Shown here in pieces: positions 41,191-49,995 of a stretch of 64,000 nt of DNA. The notes under the pieces were generated by a model. The model saw nothing but the letters and a program-made list of their open reading frames with translations, had not been told where the DNA came from and did not search any database. The stretch is from NCBI GenBank assembly GCA_045628945.1, contig JAZQQG010000041.1, forward strand, positions 1-64,000, read 5' to 3'. The DNA is from RGIG4034 sp045628945 (GTDB taxonomy: Bacteria; Bacillota; Clostridia; Lachnospirales; Lachnospiraceae). Both the position numbers and the translations under genes were made by a program. The first letter of the stretch is position 1; the number at the start of each line of letters is the position of its first letter.

Positions 41191-42540
41191 ATGGCTAGAT
41201 TATTTGGTACAGACGGTGTGCGAGGTGTGGCCAACGATGAGCTGACTCCCTTATTGGCAATGCAGCTGGGACAGGCAGGTGCCTATGCCCTGGCCGGCGG
41301 AAAAGATCATAAACCGACCATTCTGGTGGGTTGTGATACCCGAATCTCGGGGGATATGCTGGCAAATGCTTTGATGGCGGGAATTTGCTCGGTCGGTGCA
41401 AACGCAGTGTACGTAGGTGTGGTTCCGACTCCTGCAGTAGCATATCTTACCCGGACACATCATATGGATGCCGGAGTGGTAATCTCTGCATCCCATAATT
41501 CGGTAGAATTCAACGGAATCAAGTTCTTTGACGGAGAGGGTTTTAAACTTCCGGATGCCGTAGAGGACCGTATTGAGGAACTGATTCGCAGCAATATGGA
41601 AGGCGTGACCTTCCCGACCGGCAAGGAAGTCGGTAAGATTACCTACTGTTATGAGGCCAGAGAAGAATATATTGCACATGCAATCGAAAGCGTACCGGTT
41701 CGTTTGGACGGACTTAAGGTGGTCTTGGATTGTGCAGAGGGCGCATCCTACTATACCTCGGTGGAAGCTATTCGGAAGCTTGGCGCCAAGGTGGTTGCAA
41801 TCCACAATCAGCCGGACGGAACGAATATCAATGCCGGTTGCGGCTCTACGCATATGGAAGAACTCAAGGAACGCGTGGTTGCCGAGAACGCGGATTTGGG
41901 ACTTGCTTTCGACGGAGATGCGGACCGTCTGCTTGCGGTAGACGAGTTGGGGAATACCGTGGACGGTGATCAGATTATGGCCATTGTCGGAAATTTCATG
42001 AAGAGCAAGGGACGTCTGAAAAAGGATATGGTCGTGGTAACGGTTATGTCGAATCTGGGCTTCCAGATTATGGCGAAGGCACAGGGAATTCAGACCGTTC
42101 AGACGAAGGTCGGCGACCGATATGTCTTAGAGTCGATGAAGGAACTGGGAGCAAATTTGGGCGGCGAACAGTCCGGCCACATTATTCTTTTGGATGAGAA
42201 TACGACCGGTGACGGATTGCTGAGCGCTCTTCATCTGCTGGAGGTTGTGGTTGACAGCGGGAAGAAACTTTCCGAGCTTGCAGCAATTATGCAGGTACTG
42301 CCGCAGGCATTGGTCAATGCCAAGGTTGCCAATACCAAGAAGTATGATTATATGAACTATCCGGAGGTGGCCGAAGCCATCCGGGCGTTAGAGGAGCGTT
42401 TCTCGGGAGAAGGACGAGTATTGATTCGACCCTCCGGTACCGAGCCGTTGGTGCGTGTCATGATTGAAGGCAAGAATAGCGAAGAAATCAGACAGGAAGC
42501 GCAAAAACTTGCGGAATTGATTCAGAATGTGATGCAGTAA
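41191..42540 (+). CDS. glmM: Phosphoglucosamine mutase GlmM
   Basis: A 449-residue enzyme converting glucosamine-6-phosphate to the 1-phosphate for UDP-GlcNAc. The start LFGTDGVRG, the catalytic serine block VVISASHNSVEFNGIKFF, the metal loop DGDADRLLAVD and RPSGTEPLVRVM are all intact. GGAGG lies 5 bases before the ATG at 41191; the longer open frame starting within cdaR is not used. In this operon GlmM can bind and inhibit CdaA in some species. Confidence 0.95.
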   Translation: MARLFGTDGVRGVANDELTPLLAMQLGQAGAYALAGGKDHKPTILVGCDTRISGDMLANALMAGICSVGANAVYVGVVPTPAVAYLTRTHHMDAGVVISASHNSVEFNGIKFFDGEGFKLPDAVEDRIEELIRSNMEGVTFPTGKEVGKITYCYEAREEYIAHAIESVPVRLDGLKVVLDCAEGASYYTSVEAIRKLGAKVVAIHNQPDGTNINAGCGSTHMEELKERVVAENADLGLAFDGDADRLLAVDELGNTVDGDQIMAIVGNFMKSKGRLKKDMVVVTVMSNLGFQIMAKAQGIQTVQTKVGDRYVLESMKELGANLGGEQSGHIILLDENTTGDGLLSALHLLEVVVDSGKKLSELAAIMQVLPQALVNAKVANTKKYDYMNYPEVAEAIRALEERFSGEGRVLIRPSGTEPLVRVMIEGKNSEEIRQEAQKLAELIQNVMQ

Positions 42541-42614
42541 AGGCACCAAACAGGATCGGAAGCGATACGGTGGAAGCCCGGGCATTCTTATTTTCTTAAG
42601 AATTCTTAAAGGGA

Positions 42615-42643
42615 TTGAGAATTCGGGCAAAAAATGATATGAT
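42615..42643 (+). promoter_or_regulatory. Promoter of ptsH
   Basis: TTGAGA at 42615-42620, 17-base spacer, TATGAT at 42638-42643. Upstream (42593-42610) is the palindrome-like TCTTAAGAATTCTTAA, which may be an operator. Confidence 0.65.
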
Positions 42644-42665
42644 AGAACTATGGAGGGTTAACACA

Positions 42666-42929
42666 ATGGTTAGTCAAAAGGTTGCGATTAAGAATCCTAC
42701 CGGTCTTCATTTAAGACCTGCCGGAATCTTATGCAAGGAGGCTATGCAATTTAAGTCGCTGATTACGTTTTCTTTCCGCGAGAGCATTGCGAACGCAAAG
42801 AGTGTACTGAGTGTTCTGGGTGCCTGCGTTAAGTGTGGCGATGAGATTGAGATCGTATGCGAGGGTGAAGATGAAGATGCAGCTCTGAAAGCATTGGTCG
42901 ATATCATTGAGAGTGGCCTCGGCGAATAA
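42666..42929 (+). CDS. ptsH: Phosphocarrier protein HPr
   Basis: An 87-residue PTS phosphocarrier. NPTGLHLRPAGIL contains the histidine that takes phosphate from Enzyme I, and IANAKSVLSVL contains the regulatory serine. It is monocistronic, with GGAGGG before the ATG, a promoter at 42615 and a terminator after it. No Enzyme I gene is adjacent. The His-less relative at 7699 is a separate protein. Confidence 0.93.
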   Translation: MVSQKVAIKNPTGLHLRPAGILCKEAMQFKSLITFSFRESIANAKSVLSVLGACVKCGDEIEIVCEGEDEDAALKALVDIIESGLGE

Positions 42930-42943
42930 GATAGGAATGGATG

Positions 42944-42976
42944 GGAGTTATCTCTTGGGATAACTCCTCTTTTTTT
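42944..42976 (+). terminator. Terminator of ptsH
   Basis: GGAGTTATC (42944-42952) and GATAACTCC (42959-42967) flank TCTTGG, followed by TCTTTTTTT. Confidence 0.9.
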
Positions 42977-42993
42977 ACAACAGTGAGTAGAGT

Positions 42994-44241
42994 ATGCGAA
43001 CATATCTGTGTATTGACCTTAAATCCTTCTATGCCTCGGTAGAGTGCGTAGAACGCGGGCTGGATGCGTTGACGACGAAGCTGGTGGTGGCGGATCCGGA
43101 GCGCACCGAAAAAACAATCTGTCTGGCGGTTTCGCCGGCGTTAAAGGCGCTCGGAGTGCGCAATCGTTGTCGCGTTTTTGAGATTCCGAAGAGCATCGAA
43201 TACATTATGGCTACCCCGCGAATGCAATTATATATCGATTATTCCGCCCGCATCTATGGCGTGTACCTCAAGTATATTGCCAAGGAAGACATTCATGTAT
43301 ATTCGGTGGATGAGGCGTTTATGGATGTTACGGACTATCTGACCTTATATCAGATGACTGCCAAGGAACTGGGGATGCGTATTATGCAGGACATCTATGA
43401 TACGACGAAAATCACTTCTTCCTGCGGGATTGGCAGCAATCTGTATCTTGCGAAGATTGCAATGGATATTACAGCGAAGCATTCCAAGGACCACATCGGG
43501 GAACTGACGGAGGAAAGCTTTTGCAAGACTCTGTGGGATCATCGCCCGATGACGGATTTCTGGAGAATCGGTTCCCGAACGGCGGATCGTTTGTCCAGAA
43601 GCGGAATGGATACCATGAGGGATATTGCTCATGCGGATCCGGACCTCTTATATAAGCTTTTCGGAATTGATGCGGAGTTGTTGATTGACCATGCCTGGGG
43701 TAGAGAGTCAACAACCATTGCGGATATCAAAAACTACAAGCCGAAGGCGTCCTCACTGTCAAACGGCCAGGTGTTGCCACGCGATTATGAGTACGAGGAA
43801 GGGAAACTTCTGGTCCGAGAGATGACGGAGCTTCTCTGCCTGGATTTGGTGGATAAAGGCTATACGGCCTCAGGGGTTTCGATTGCCCTGCGCGTAAGCG
43901 GGTACGGCACGGAGGCGGCGTCCTCGAGCTTTGTAACGGCCACGGATTCCTTTATGGCCATCTGGACGGAGGTTGAGAAGACTCTGGCACGAATCTATGC
44001 GCCGGGAATGTTGATTCGCGGAATTAATGTTGGACTGACAGGGGTCGCTCCGGCCGGTTGGGAGCAATATGATCTTTTTACGGATCCGACGCAGCTGCGG
44101 AAGGAAAAAGACATGCAGAAGGCGGTTTTGTCTATCAAGGAACGCTTCGGTAAAAATGCGATTCTTAAAGGAACCAGCCTTTTAGAGGGAAGTACGGCCA
44201 TCGAGCGAAACAATCAGATTGGCGGCCACAGAAAAGGATAG
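42994..44241 (+). CDS. Y-family DNA polymerase (UmuC/UvrX-like)
   Basis: A 415-residue translesion polymerase. The metal residues are in CIDLKSFYASVEC and VYSVDEAFMDV, and the little-finger/PAD region follows from about residue 240. SSCGIGSNLYLAKIAMD is the conserved palm block. The next gene encodes a YolD-like protein, a pairing known for UvrX/YqjW in Bacillus and often SOS-linked. The start at 42994 is just after the ptsH terminator. Confidence 0.9.
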   Translation: MRTYLCIDLKSFYASVECVERGLDALTTKLVVADPERTEKTICLAVSPALKALGVRNRCRVFEIPKSIEYIMATPRMQLYIDYSARIYGVYLKYIAKEDIHVYSVDEAFMDVTDYLTLYQMTAKELGMRIMQDIYDTTKITSSCGIGSNLYLAKIAMDITAKHSKDHIGELTEESFCKTLWDHRPMTDFWRIGSRTADRLSRSGMDTMRDIAHADPDLLYKLFGIDAELLIDHAWGRESTTIADIKNYKPKASSLSNGQVLPRDYEYEEGKLLVREMTELLCLDLVDKGYTASGVSIALRVSGYGTEAASSSFVTATDSFMAIWTEVEKTLARIYAPGMLIRGINVGLTGVAPAGWEQYDLFTDPTQLRKEKDMQKAVLSIKERFGKNAILKGTSLLEGSTAIERNNQIGGHRKG

Positions 44242-44292
44242 CGTGAAACGTATCGGTATAGGATAGGTTGCGAACGAAAAGGAGATGGTGAT

Positions 44293-44631
44293 ATGGCGTC
44301 GTTTCACCCGAAAATGGACCGGGAATCCCGCGCGAAACAATTTATGCCTTTTGCGGCGCTACGGGGGTTGGAAGAGGCGTTAAGGGCAAAAGAACGCACT
44401 GTGGTGCCTAAGTCGTCCCTGTCGGAATGGCAGACGGAGGAGTTGGACCGCGCTTTACGACAGGCTAAGGTGGGGAGTCTTGTGACGGTGGTGCACTATA
44501 GTGACGGAGAGTATGTTCGTACGGAAGGAATCCTGTCGGCCATTGACAAGGATTTGCGTCAGATTCGCATTGTGAACGAGAAGATTTTTTTTGATGATAT
44601 TTACAACTTTACCAATGACGAACACGAATAG
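44293..44631 (+). CDS. YolD-like protein
   Basis: A 112-residue protein. RAKQFMPFAALRGLEEALRAKE and VTVVHYSDGEYVRTEGILSAIDKDLRQIRI match the YolD-like family, which accompanies Y-family polymerases. It may be the accessory (UmuD-like) partner of the preceding polymerase. Its promoter is likely shared with that gene; the next gene has its own, overlapping its last codons. Confidence 0.82.
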   Translation: MASFHPKMDRESRAKQFMPFAALRGLEEALRAKERTVVPKSSLSEWQTEELDRALRQAKVGSLVTVVHYSDGEYVRTEGILSAIDKDLRQIRIVNEKIFFDDIYNFTNDEHE

Positions 44632-44643
44632 AAGTGCTATAAT
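44615..44643 (+). promoter_or_regulatory. Promoter of the DUF3048 lipoprotein
   Basis: ATGACG at 44615-44620, 17-base spacer, TATAAT at 44638-44643 with a TGC extension. The -35 is within the end of the YolD-like gene. Confidence 0.6.
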
Positions 44644-44678
44644 AAATAGGATGTTTCACCATAGAATGGAGGATGAAA

Positions 44679-45890
44679 ATGAAAAAGAAAATATTATGCC
44701 TGCTTCTGGTTGCCACTATGATAGTTGCGTGCTTCGCAGGTTGTGGCAAGAAGAAAGCGGAGAATAAAAACGATAAGCCCGGAACAACCACCGACCAGCA
44801 GACGGACAATACCGGCGATGATACAACGAAGCCGGATGACGGGAATACCGTTACCAACCCGACGACTCCTACGGATCCTCAGGGTGGAGATGCGAATGTT
44901 GAGACGAAGGATGGTTATATCCGTTCCGAATTAAGCAATGAATGGATTCCGGATTCCTACAAGGACATGCGTCCGGTTGCGATGATGATTCCGAATGATA
45001 AGAAGGCGCTTCCTCATTACAATATCTCGAAGGCTTCCGTATTGTATCAGTGTCAGGTAGAGGGACGTATCACTCGTCTGATGGCGCTTTTTGATACCTG
45101 GCAGGATCTTGGGGATCGTGTCGGTAACGTACGTAGTGCGAGAACCTATTATGTATATTGGGCACTGGAGTGGGATGCTCTCTTTGTTCATTTCGGCAAT
45201 CCCTATTATGCAGACGGAATTCTTAGCCAGTCCTATACTGCAGACACCGATCTTTTGGTTCTGACCAAGGGAACCGAGAAGAGTGGCGGTGCACAGACCG
45301 AGAGTGGTAAGAATGCTCATTATTTCCGTTCTTCCGATCGTAAATCGCCCCAGAATGCTTATGTATCTTCCGCATCCTTACTGAATGCGTTCAATAACCG
45401 TAAGTATTCACTGACTCATACGGATATCTGGTACGGACGTCACTATTTATTCGCAGATTCCCTGAATAATCTGGAGGGTAAGCTGGGAGCATTTGATTGC
45501 AATAAGATTGATTTTGCAGAGTGCTATCCGATTGATAAGGCATATCTGGAGTACGATGAGACTACCGGCAAGTATCTTCGCTATGAGTTCGGTGCGGCTC
45601 ATGTAGACGAAGCAACCGGCGAGCAGCTTGCTTTTGATAACGTAATTGTTCAGTTCGTTAAGCACAATGTGCTTGATAAGAAGGGTTACCTGGCATTCCT
45701 GTTCAAGGAAGACTGTGGCGGTTATTACATTACGCAGGGGAAGGCAATCCCGATTAACTGGGTTAAGGCCGGTGACCTTGCAATTACCAGATACTACGAT
45801 TGGGAAGGGAATGAGATTCAGCTCAATACCGGTAAGACCATGGTATGTATCGTTGAGAATGACGACAAGACAAAGTTGGTTATGAAATAA
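44679..45890 (+). CDS. DUF3048 (YerB-like) lipoprotein
   Basis: A 403-residue lipoprotein. A signal peptide with lipobox FAGC (about residues 19-22) precedes a Thr/Pro/Asp-rich linker (about 30-65) and the DUF3048 domain with RPVAMMIPNDKKALPHYNISKASVLYQ, GRITRLMALFDTW and NVRSARTYYVYWA. YerB proteins are lipoproteins of unknown biochemical role. The start at 44679 is set by GGAGG 6 bases before it; an ATG at 44673 overlaps that site. It overlaps rmlD by one base, so the two are cotranscribed. Confidence 0.87.
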   Translation: MKKKILCLLLVATMIVACFAGCGKKKAENKNDKPGTTTDQQTDNTGDDTTKPDDGNTVTNPTTPTDPQGGDANVETKDGYIRSELSNEWIPDSYKDMRPVAMMIPNDKKALPHYNISKASVLYQCQVEGRITRLMALFDTWQDLGDRVGNVRSARTYYVYWALEWDALFVHFGNPYYADGILSQSYTADTDLLVLTKGTEKSGGAQTESGKNAHYFRSSDRKSPQNAYVSSASLLNAFNNRKYSLTHTDIWYGRHYLFADSLNNLEGKLGAFDCNKIDFAECYPIDKAYLEYDETTGKYLRYEFGAAHVDEATGEQLAFDNVIVQFVKHNVLDKKGYLAFLFKEDCGGYYITQGKAIPINWVKAGDLAITRYYDWEGNEIQLNTGKTMVCIVENDDKTKLVMK

Positions 45891-46756
45891 TGAAGAAACT
45901 ACTGATTACGGGATGTAATGGCCAGTTGGGCCGCGCAATCAATGTGTTGATTCGCAATACAGAGAACTATGCAGCACAATACGAGTGCGTGAATACCGAC
46001 GTTGCGGAGTTGGATATTACCGATGTGGAAGCAGTTGTGAAGATGGTTGAGGATGTGAAGCCTTATGCAATCATCAACTGCGCGGCGCATACGGCGGTAG
46101 ATCGCTGCGAGACGGAGGAAGATTTGGCATATAAGATTAATGCCATCGGTCCTCGTAATTTAAGTATTGCGGCTGCTAAGGTCGGCGCTAAGATGGTACA
46201 TATTTCTACGGATTATGTGTTTGCCGGCGATTGCGAGACTCCTCGCGTGGAATCGGATGCGGTTGCTCCTAAGACGGCGTACGGCCGCACGAAGCTGGCA
46301 GGAGAAGAATATGTAAAGCAATTCGCCAAGGAATGGTTCATTATTCGTACGGCATGGTTGTATGGCGACGGCAAGAACTTCGTTAAGACGATGTTAAGAT
46401 TAAGCGCAGACCATGATGTGATTACGGTAGTAAATGACCAGTTTGGCTCGCCTACCAGTGCATCGGAGCTTGCCAAAGCGATTATGGTACTGCTTCCGAC
46501 CGAGAACTATGGATTGTTCCATGGCACCTGTGAAGGTAGTTGCAGTTGGGCGGATTTTGCCACGGAGATTTTCCGTTTGGCCGGTAAAAGCACGGTTGTG
46601 AAACCGGTAACCACGGAAGAATACAATGCTCCGGCACCGAGACCGAAGTACTCGATTTTAGAGAATCGAATGCTTAAGCTTACTACGAACTTCACCTTTG
46701 CAGACTGGAAGGATGCAATTCGTGAGTATATGGATAGCCGGATCTGGGAACAGTAG
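45890..46756 (+). CDS. rmlD: dTDP-4-dehydrorhamnose reductase
   Basis: A 288-residue SDR enzyme making dTDP-L-rhamnose. LLITGCNGQLGRAI is the cofactor loop, STDYVFAGD and YGRTKLAGEEYVKQ carry the catalytic Ser/Tyr/Lys, and TAWLYGDGKNFVKTMLRL is typical. It overlaps the DUF3048 gene. The rest of the rhamnose pathway (rmlABC) is not in the window. It is the first sugar gene of the polysaccharide region. Confidence 0.9.
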   Translation: MKKLLITGCNGQLGRAINVLIRNTENYAAQYECVNTDVAELDITDVEAVVKMVEDVKPYAIINCAAHTAVDRCETEEDLAYKINAIGPRNLSIAAAKVGAKMVHISTDYVFAGDCETPRVESDAVAPKTAYGRTKLAGEEYVKQFAKEWFIIRTAWLYGDGKNFVKTMLRLSADHDVITVVNDQFGSPTSASELAKAIMVLLPTENYGLFHGTCEGSCSWADFATEIFRLAGKSTVVKPVTTEEYNAPAPRPKYSILENRMLKLTTNFTFADWKDAIREYMDSRIWEQ

Positions 46757-46790
46757 ACCAAACAACAAAAAAATAATCAAGAATTAATAA

Positions 46791-46817
46791 AGCGCATCCG
46801 CGATAAGCGAATGCGCT
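46791..46817. terminator. Terminator between rmlD and araC-type gene
   Basis: AGCGCAT (46791-46797) and ATGCGCT (46811-46817) pair around a partly complementary centre, between convergent genes. The flanks are only moderately A/T-rich. Confidence 0.5.
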
Positions 46818-46834
46818 ATTTCTTTGACTGGATA

Positions 46835-47722
46835 TTAACTACTGCTGGTCCAGGAATTCCGATACTCCTTCGGCGTGATTCCTTCCTCACGACGAAACAC
46901 CTTGCTAAAATAACTACCGTTATCATACCCGCATTCTTTTGCAATGGCATCCAAGGAGGAACTGCTGTATCGTAATAACTCTTTGGCACGGGCGATGCGA
47001 CGCCTGGTTATTTCGGCGCCGATGGTAATTCCGAAACGGCGTTTGTATTCACGATCCATGTGGAATTTGCTGATAAAATGGGTCTTGCTGAGCTCTTCCA
47101 GTGAGATGGGAGTGCTGTAGTTAGAAAAAATATAATCACGAATAGATATTATCTTTTGCGTAAGAGAAGTCATGCTGCCTTGTTCGCCGGAGTCGATTCC
47201 GAATTGAGACTGTTCGGAGGAGGGGCCGAAGCCTAAGCGAAGGGCAATCTGCATCAGCATGGCGTGGATGCGGAATTCGTCTTCTGTGCGTCCGCCTAAA
47301 CAGAATCTTCGAAGCTCTCTGTGGAAGGATAGATCGGATTGGAGGGATTCGGTGTGGAAAGGGGCGGGATGTGAATCCGGATAGAGGTTCCGATAGAGGT
47401 CTTTGGCAAGGGGACCGTTGTAATGAATCCAGGAGAGCGTCCAGGGATGGAGCTCACTGCTTTCGTGTGCATATCCTTTGGAACAATCCAAGAGAATGCG
47501 ATCCCCGGAAGTCAGAGCGATTTCCTGCCCCTGATAGTGAAGCGTACCTTCTCCCTCCTGTATGATGAGCAGCAGGTAGGAATCCAAAGAGGAACGTCTG
47601 CTGATATGGGGCCGAAGGCTGGTCAGTGTGCCGATCTCCTGAATATAAAGATAGTGGGATTTGGCATATTCGGACGCGGAGACATATTGTTTATCGGATA
47701 CGGAGGATGGGGATGTATACAT
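46835..47722 (-). CDS. AraC-family transcriptional regulator
   Basis: A 295-residue regulator. An N-terminal cupin-like sensor (about residues 20-160) is followed by two helix-turn-helix motifs in the last 100 residues (PISLEELSKTHFISKFHMDREY and SLDAIAKECGYDNGSYFSKVFRREEGITPKEYR). It is transcribed away from gmd and may control itself and the polysaccharide genes. CGATAAA sites lie in the shared gap. The inducer is unknown; a sugar is the usual kind. Confidence 0.87.
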   Translation of the reverse strand: MYTSPSSVSDKQYVSASEYAKSHYLYIQEIGTLTSLRPHISRRSSLDSYLLLIIQEGEGTLHYQGQEIALTSGDRILLDCSKGYAHESSELHPWTLSWIHYNGPLAKDLYRNLYPDSHPAPFHTESLQSDLSFHRELRRFCLGGRTEDEFRIHAMLMQIALRLGFGPSSEQSQFGIDSGEQGSMTSLTQKIISIRDYIFSNYSTPISLEELSKTHFISKFHMDREYKRRFGITIGAEITRRRIARAKELLRYSSSSLDAIAKECGYDNGSYFSKVFRREEGITPKEYRNSWTSSS

Positions 47723-47799
47723 ATAGACCTCTCTGTTTTCGAAAAAATAGTAAAGGAATCAGGCGATAAAGAAATTTCTCTGCCTGAGAGATTACTATT

Positions 47800-47828
47800 A
47801 GCATAGCATGACGAATACGGAATAGCAA
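47800..47828 (-). promoter_or_regulatory. Promoter of the araC-type gene
   Basis: Read on the minus strand, TTGCTA (47828-47823), 17-base spacer, TATGCT (47805-47800). The CGATAAA site at 47764 lies downstream of it. Confidence 0.45.
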
Positions 47829-47858
47829 GATAGTACAAAAAACAAGCAAGATTCCACG

Positions 47859-47887
47859 TTGAAACGCCGATAAACTCAGAGTATACT
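47859..47887 (+). promoter_or_regulatory. Promoter of gmd
   Basis: TTGAAA at 47859-47864, 17-base spacer, TATACT at 47882-47887. The inverted CCGATAAA pair flanks the -10, so a bound regulator would cover this promoter. Confidence 0.65.
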
Positions 47888-47940
47888 GTTATTTATCGGA
47901 TTAGCAAAAAAATAACTTTTTAAACCAAAGGAGAAAAACG

Positions 47941-49014
47941 ATGAATGATGTTGCGTTGATTACCGGTATTACGGGACAGGACGGCTCGTACCTTGCAGAG
48001 TTTCTGCTTGCAAAGGGGTATGAGGTACATGGTCTGATTCGCCGTCACAGTATCTCCAATACCGCACGAATTGATCATATTTTGAATTCTCACTATAACA
48101 AGGTGAAATTCTTTTTGCATTTTACCGACACCACGGACTCCAGTAATCTGATGCGTTTGATCGGGGAGATTCGCCCGACGGAGGTGTATAATCTTGCGGC
48201 GCAGTCTCATGTGGGCGTGTCCTTTGAGGTTCCGGAATATACGGCGGAGGCGACGGGTGTCAGCACACTGAAACTTTTGGAGGCGATTCGCGTAAATGGC
48301 GGGAACTGCCGTTATTATCAGGCCTCTACCTCGGAACTGTTTGGCGGAATTAAGGAGACGGCACCTCAGTCGGAGACGACACCGTTCTACCCGAAGAGTC
48401 CCTATGGTGTTGCGAAACTCTACTCCTACTGGATTACCGTCAACTATCGTGAGTCCTACAATATGTTTACCTGCAACGGTATTCTTTTTAATCATGAATC
48501 ACCCAGACGAGGTGAAAACTTCGTAACGCGTAAAATTACGCTGGCGATTGCAGCCATGGCGGCGGGAAAGCAGGATCATTTGTCGCTGGGCAATATGACG
48601 GCGGTGCGTGACTGGGGCTTTGCCGGGGATTACGTGGAAGGGATGTGGTTAATGCTTCAGCAAAAACAACCCGGCGATTATGTACTTGCGACCAATGAAC
48701 CTCACTCGGTGCGTGAGTTTGTGGAAACGGCTTTTGGCGAACTGGGAATTACCATTCGCTGGGAAGGCGAAGGAGTCGAGGAAAAAGGATATGATGCAAA
48801 GACCGGTAAGCTTCTGGTGGATGTGAATCCGGAGTTCTATCGTCCGGCCGAGGTGGAGTATCTCTGGGGAGATCCGAAGAAGGCAGAGTCCGAGCTTGGC
48901 TGGAAACGCAAATGTGACTTTGGCAATCTTGTTCGCATGATGGTGGAGGAGGATCTGAAGGCCGCTACCGGTATGGATATTGAAACTTACAAGAAAAACA
49001 GAGGGGAAATCTAA
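47941..49014 (+). CDS. gmd: GDP-mannose 4,6-dehydratase
   Basis: A 357-residue SDR enzyme. ALITGITGQDGSYLAEFLL is the cofactor loop, RRHSISNTARIDHI is the Gmd-specific block, and STSELFGGI with YGVAKLYSYWI provides the catalytic residues. It forms GDP-4-keto-6-deoxymannose, which the next gene converts to GDP-L-fucose. AAAGGAG precedes the ATG. It overlaps fcl by one base. Confidence 0.95.
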   Translation: MNDVALITGITGQDGSYLAEFLLAKGYEVHGLIRRHSISNTARIDHILNSHYNKVKFFLHFTDTTDSSNLMRLIGEIRPTEVYNLAAQSHVGVSFEVPEYTAEATGVSTLKLLEAIRVNGGNCRYYQASTSELFGGIKETAPQSETTPFYPKSPYGVAKLYSYWITVNYRESYNMFTCNGILFNHESPRRGENFVTRKITLAIAAMAAGKQDHLSLGNMTAVRDWGFAGDYVEGMWLMLQQKQPGDYVLATNEPHSVREFVETAFGELGITIRWEGEGVEEKGYDAKTGKLLVDVNPEFYRPAEVEYLWGDPKKAESELGWKRKCDFGNLVRMMVEEDLKAATGMDIETYKKNRGEI

Positions 49015-49973
49015 TGCTGCCTGAAATCAACCATGAAGATAAGATTTTTGTCGCCGGCCACAAGGGGCTTGTGGGAAGCGCTATTGTTCGCAACCTTCAA
49101 TCGAAGGGATATACCAATATTATTACCCGCTCCCATAAGGAACTTGACCTAATGGAGCAGGCTGCCGTGCGTGATTTTTTTGAAAAAGAGAAACCGGATG
49201 TGGTTGTGCTTGCAGCGGCCAAAGTGGGCGGGATTCATGCCAATGAGCAGTACCCGGCGGAGTTTGCCTATGAGAATCTCCAAATGGAATGCAATGTAAT
49301 CAAATGCTGTCATGACCATCATGTGAAGAAACTGCTGTTTTTGGGAAGCACCTGCATTTATCCCCGCATGGCAGAACAGCCGATTCGGGAGGATTCTCTT
49401 TTGACGGGAAGTCTGGAACAGACAAATGAAGGTTATGCCATTGCCAAGATTGCCGGCCTTTTAATGTGCCGTTATTTCAAAAAAGAACACGGGGACAATT
49501 TCATCAGCTGCATGCCGACGAATCTCTATGGCCCCGGGGACAATTATGAACTGAACAATTCGCATGTAATGCCTGCCATGATTCGTAAATTCCATGAGGC
49601 AAAGACGGAGAACAAGCCCTACGTCGAGCTGTGGGGAGACGGAAGCCCGCTTCGCGAGTTCCTCTACGTGGATGATATGGCGGATGCGTGTGTGTTCCTT
49701 CTTGAGAACTATAACGGAGAGGAGCATGTGAATATCGGTACCGGTGTTGAGGTTACGATTCGGGAACTTGCAATGCGCGTGAAAGAGACGGTAGGCTATA
49801 CCGGCGAGATTCATTGGAATACTGAGATGCCGAACGGTACGCCCCGTAAGCTTACGGATGTGACGAAACTGCATTCTCTTGGCTGGAAGCATCGGTATGA
49901 TCTGGGGGAGGGCCTGCGCCTTGCCTATGATGCTTTTTTGACGGAACTTAAGACGGGAGTACGCGAGAGATAG
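49014..49973 (+). CDS. fcl: GDP-L-fucose synthase
   Basis: A 319-residue epimerase-reductase. FVAGHKGLVGSAIVRNL is the cofactor loop, LFLGSTCIYPRMAEQPI the serine block, and GYAIAKIAGLLMCRY the Tyr/Lys block. It completes GDP-L-fucose from the product of Gmd. Its start overlaps the gmd stop, and manC follows 22 bases later. Confidence 0.94.
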   Translation: MLPEINHEDKIFVAGHKGLVGSAIVRNLQSKGYTNIITRSHKELDLMEQAAVRDFFEKEKPDVVVLAAAKVGGIHANEQYPAEFAYENLQMECNVIKCCHDHHVKKLLFLGSTCIYPRMAEQPIREDSLLTGSLEQTNEGYAIAKIAGLLMCRYFKKEHGDNFISCMPTNLYGPGDNYELNNSHVMPAMIRKFHEAKTENKPYVELWGDGSPLREFLYVDDMADACVFLLENYNGEEHVNIGTGVEVTIRELAMRVKETVGYTGEIHWNTEMPNGTPRKLTDVTKLHSLGWKHRYDLGEGLRLAYDAFLTELKTGVRER

Positions 49974-49995
49974 TGTATCGGAATTGGAGAAAAAG

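Larger units (their letters stand above)
47690..47899. promoter_or_regulatory. CGATAAA operator-like sites between araC-type gene and gmd
   Basis: The 7-base core CGATAAA occurs four times in about 210 bases: reversed at 47690-47696, forward at 47764-47770 and 47868-47874, and reversed at 47892-47898. The last two extend to the perfect inverted pair CCGATAAA/TTTATCGG, which brackets the gmd -10. A seven-base word in both directions is expected far less than once here. Confidence 0.5.
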
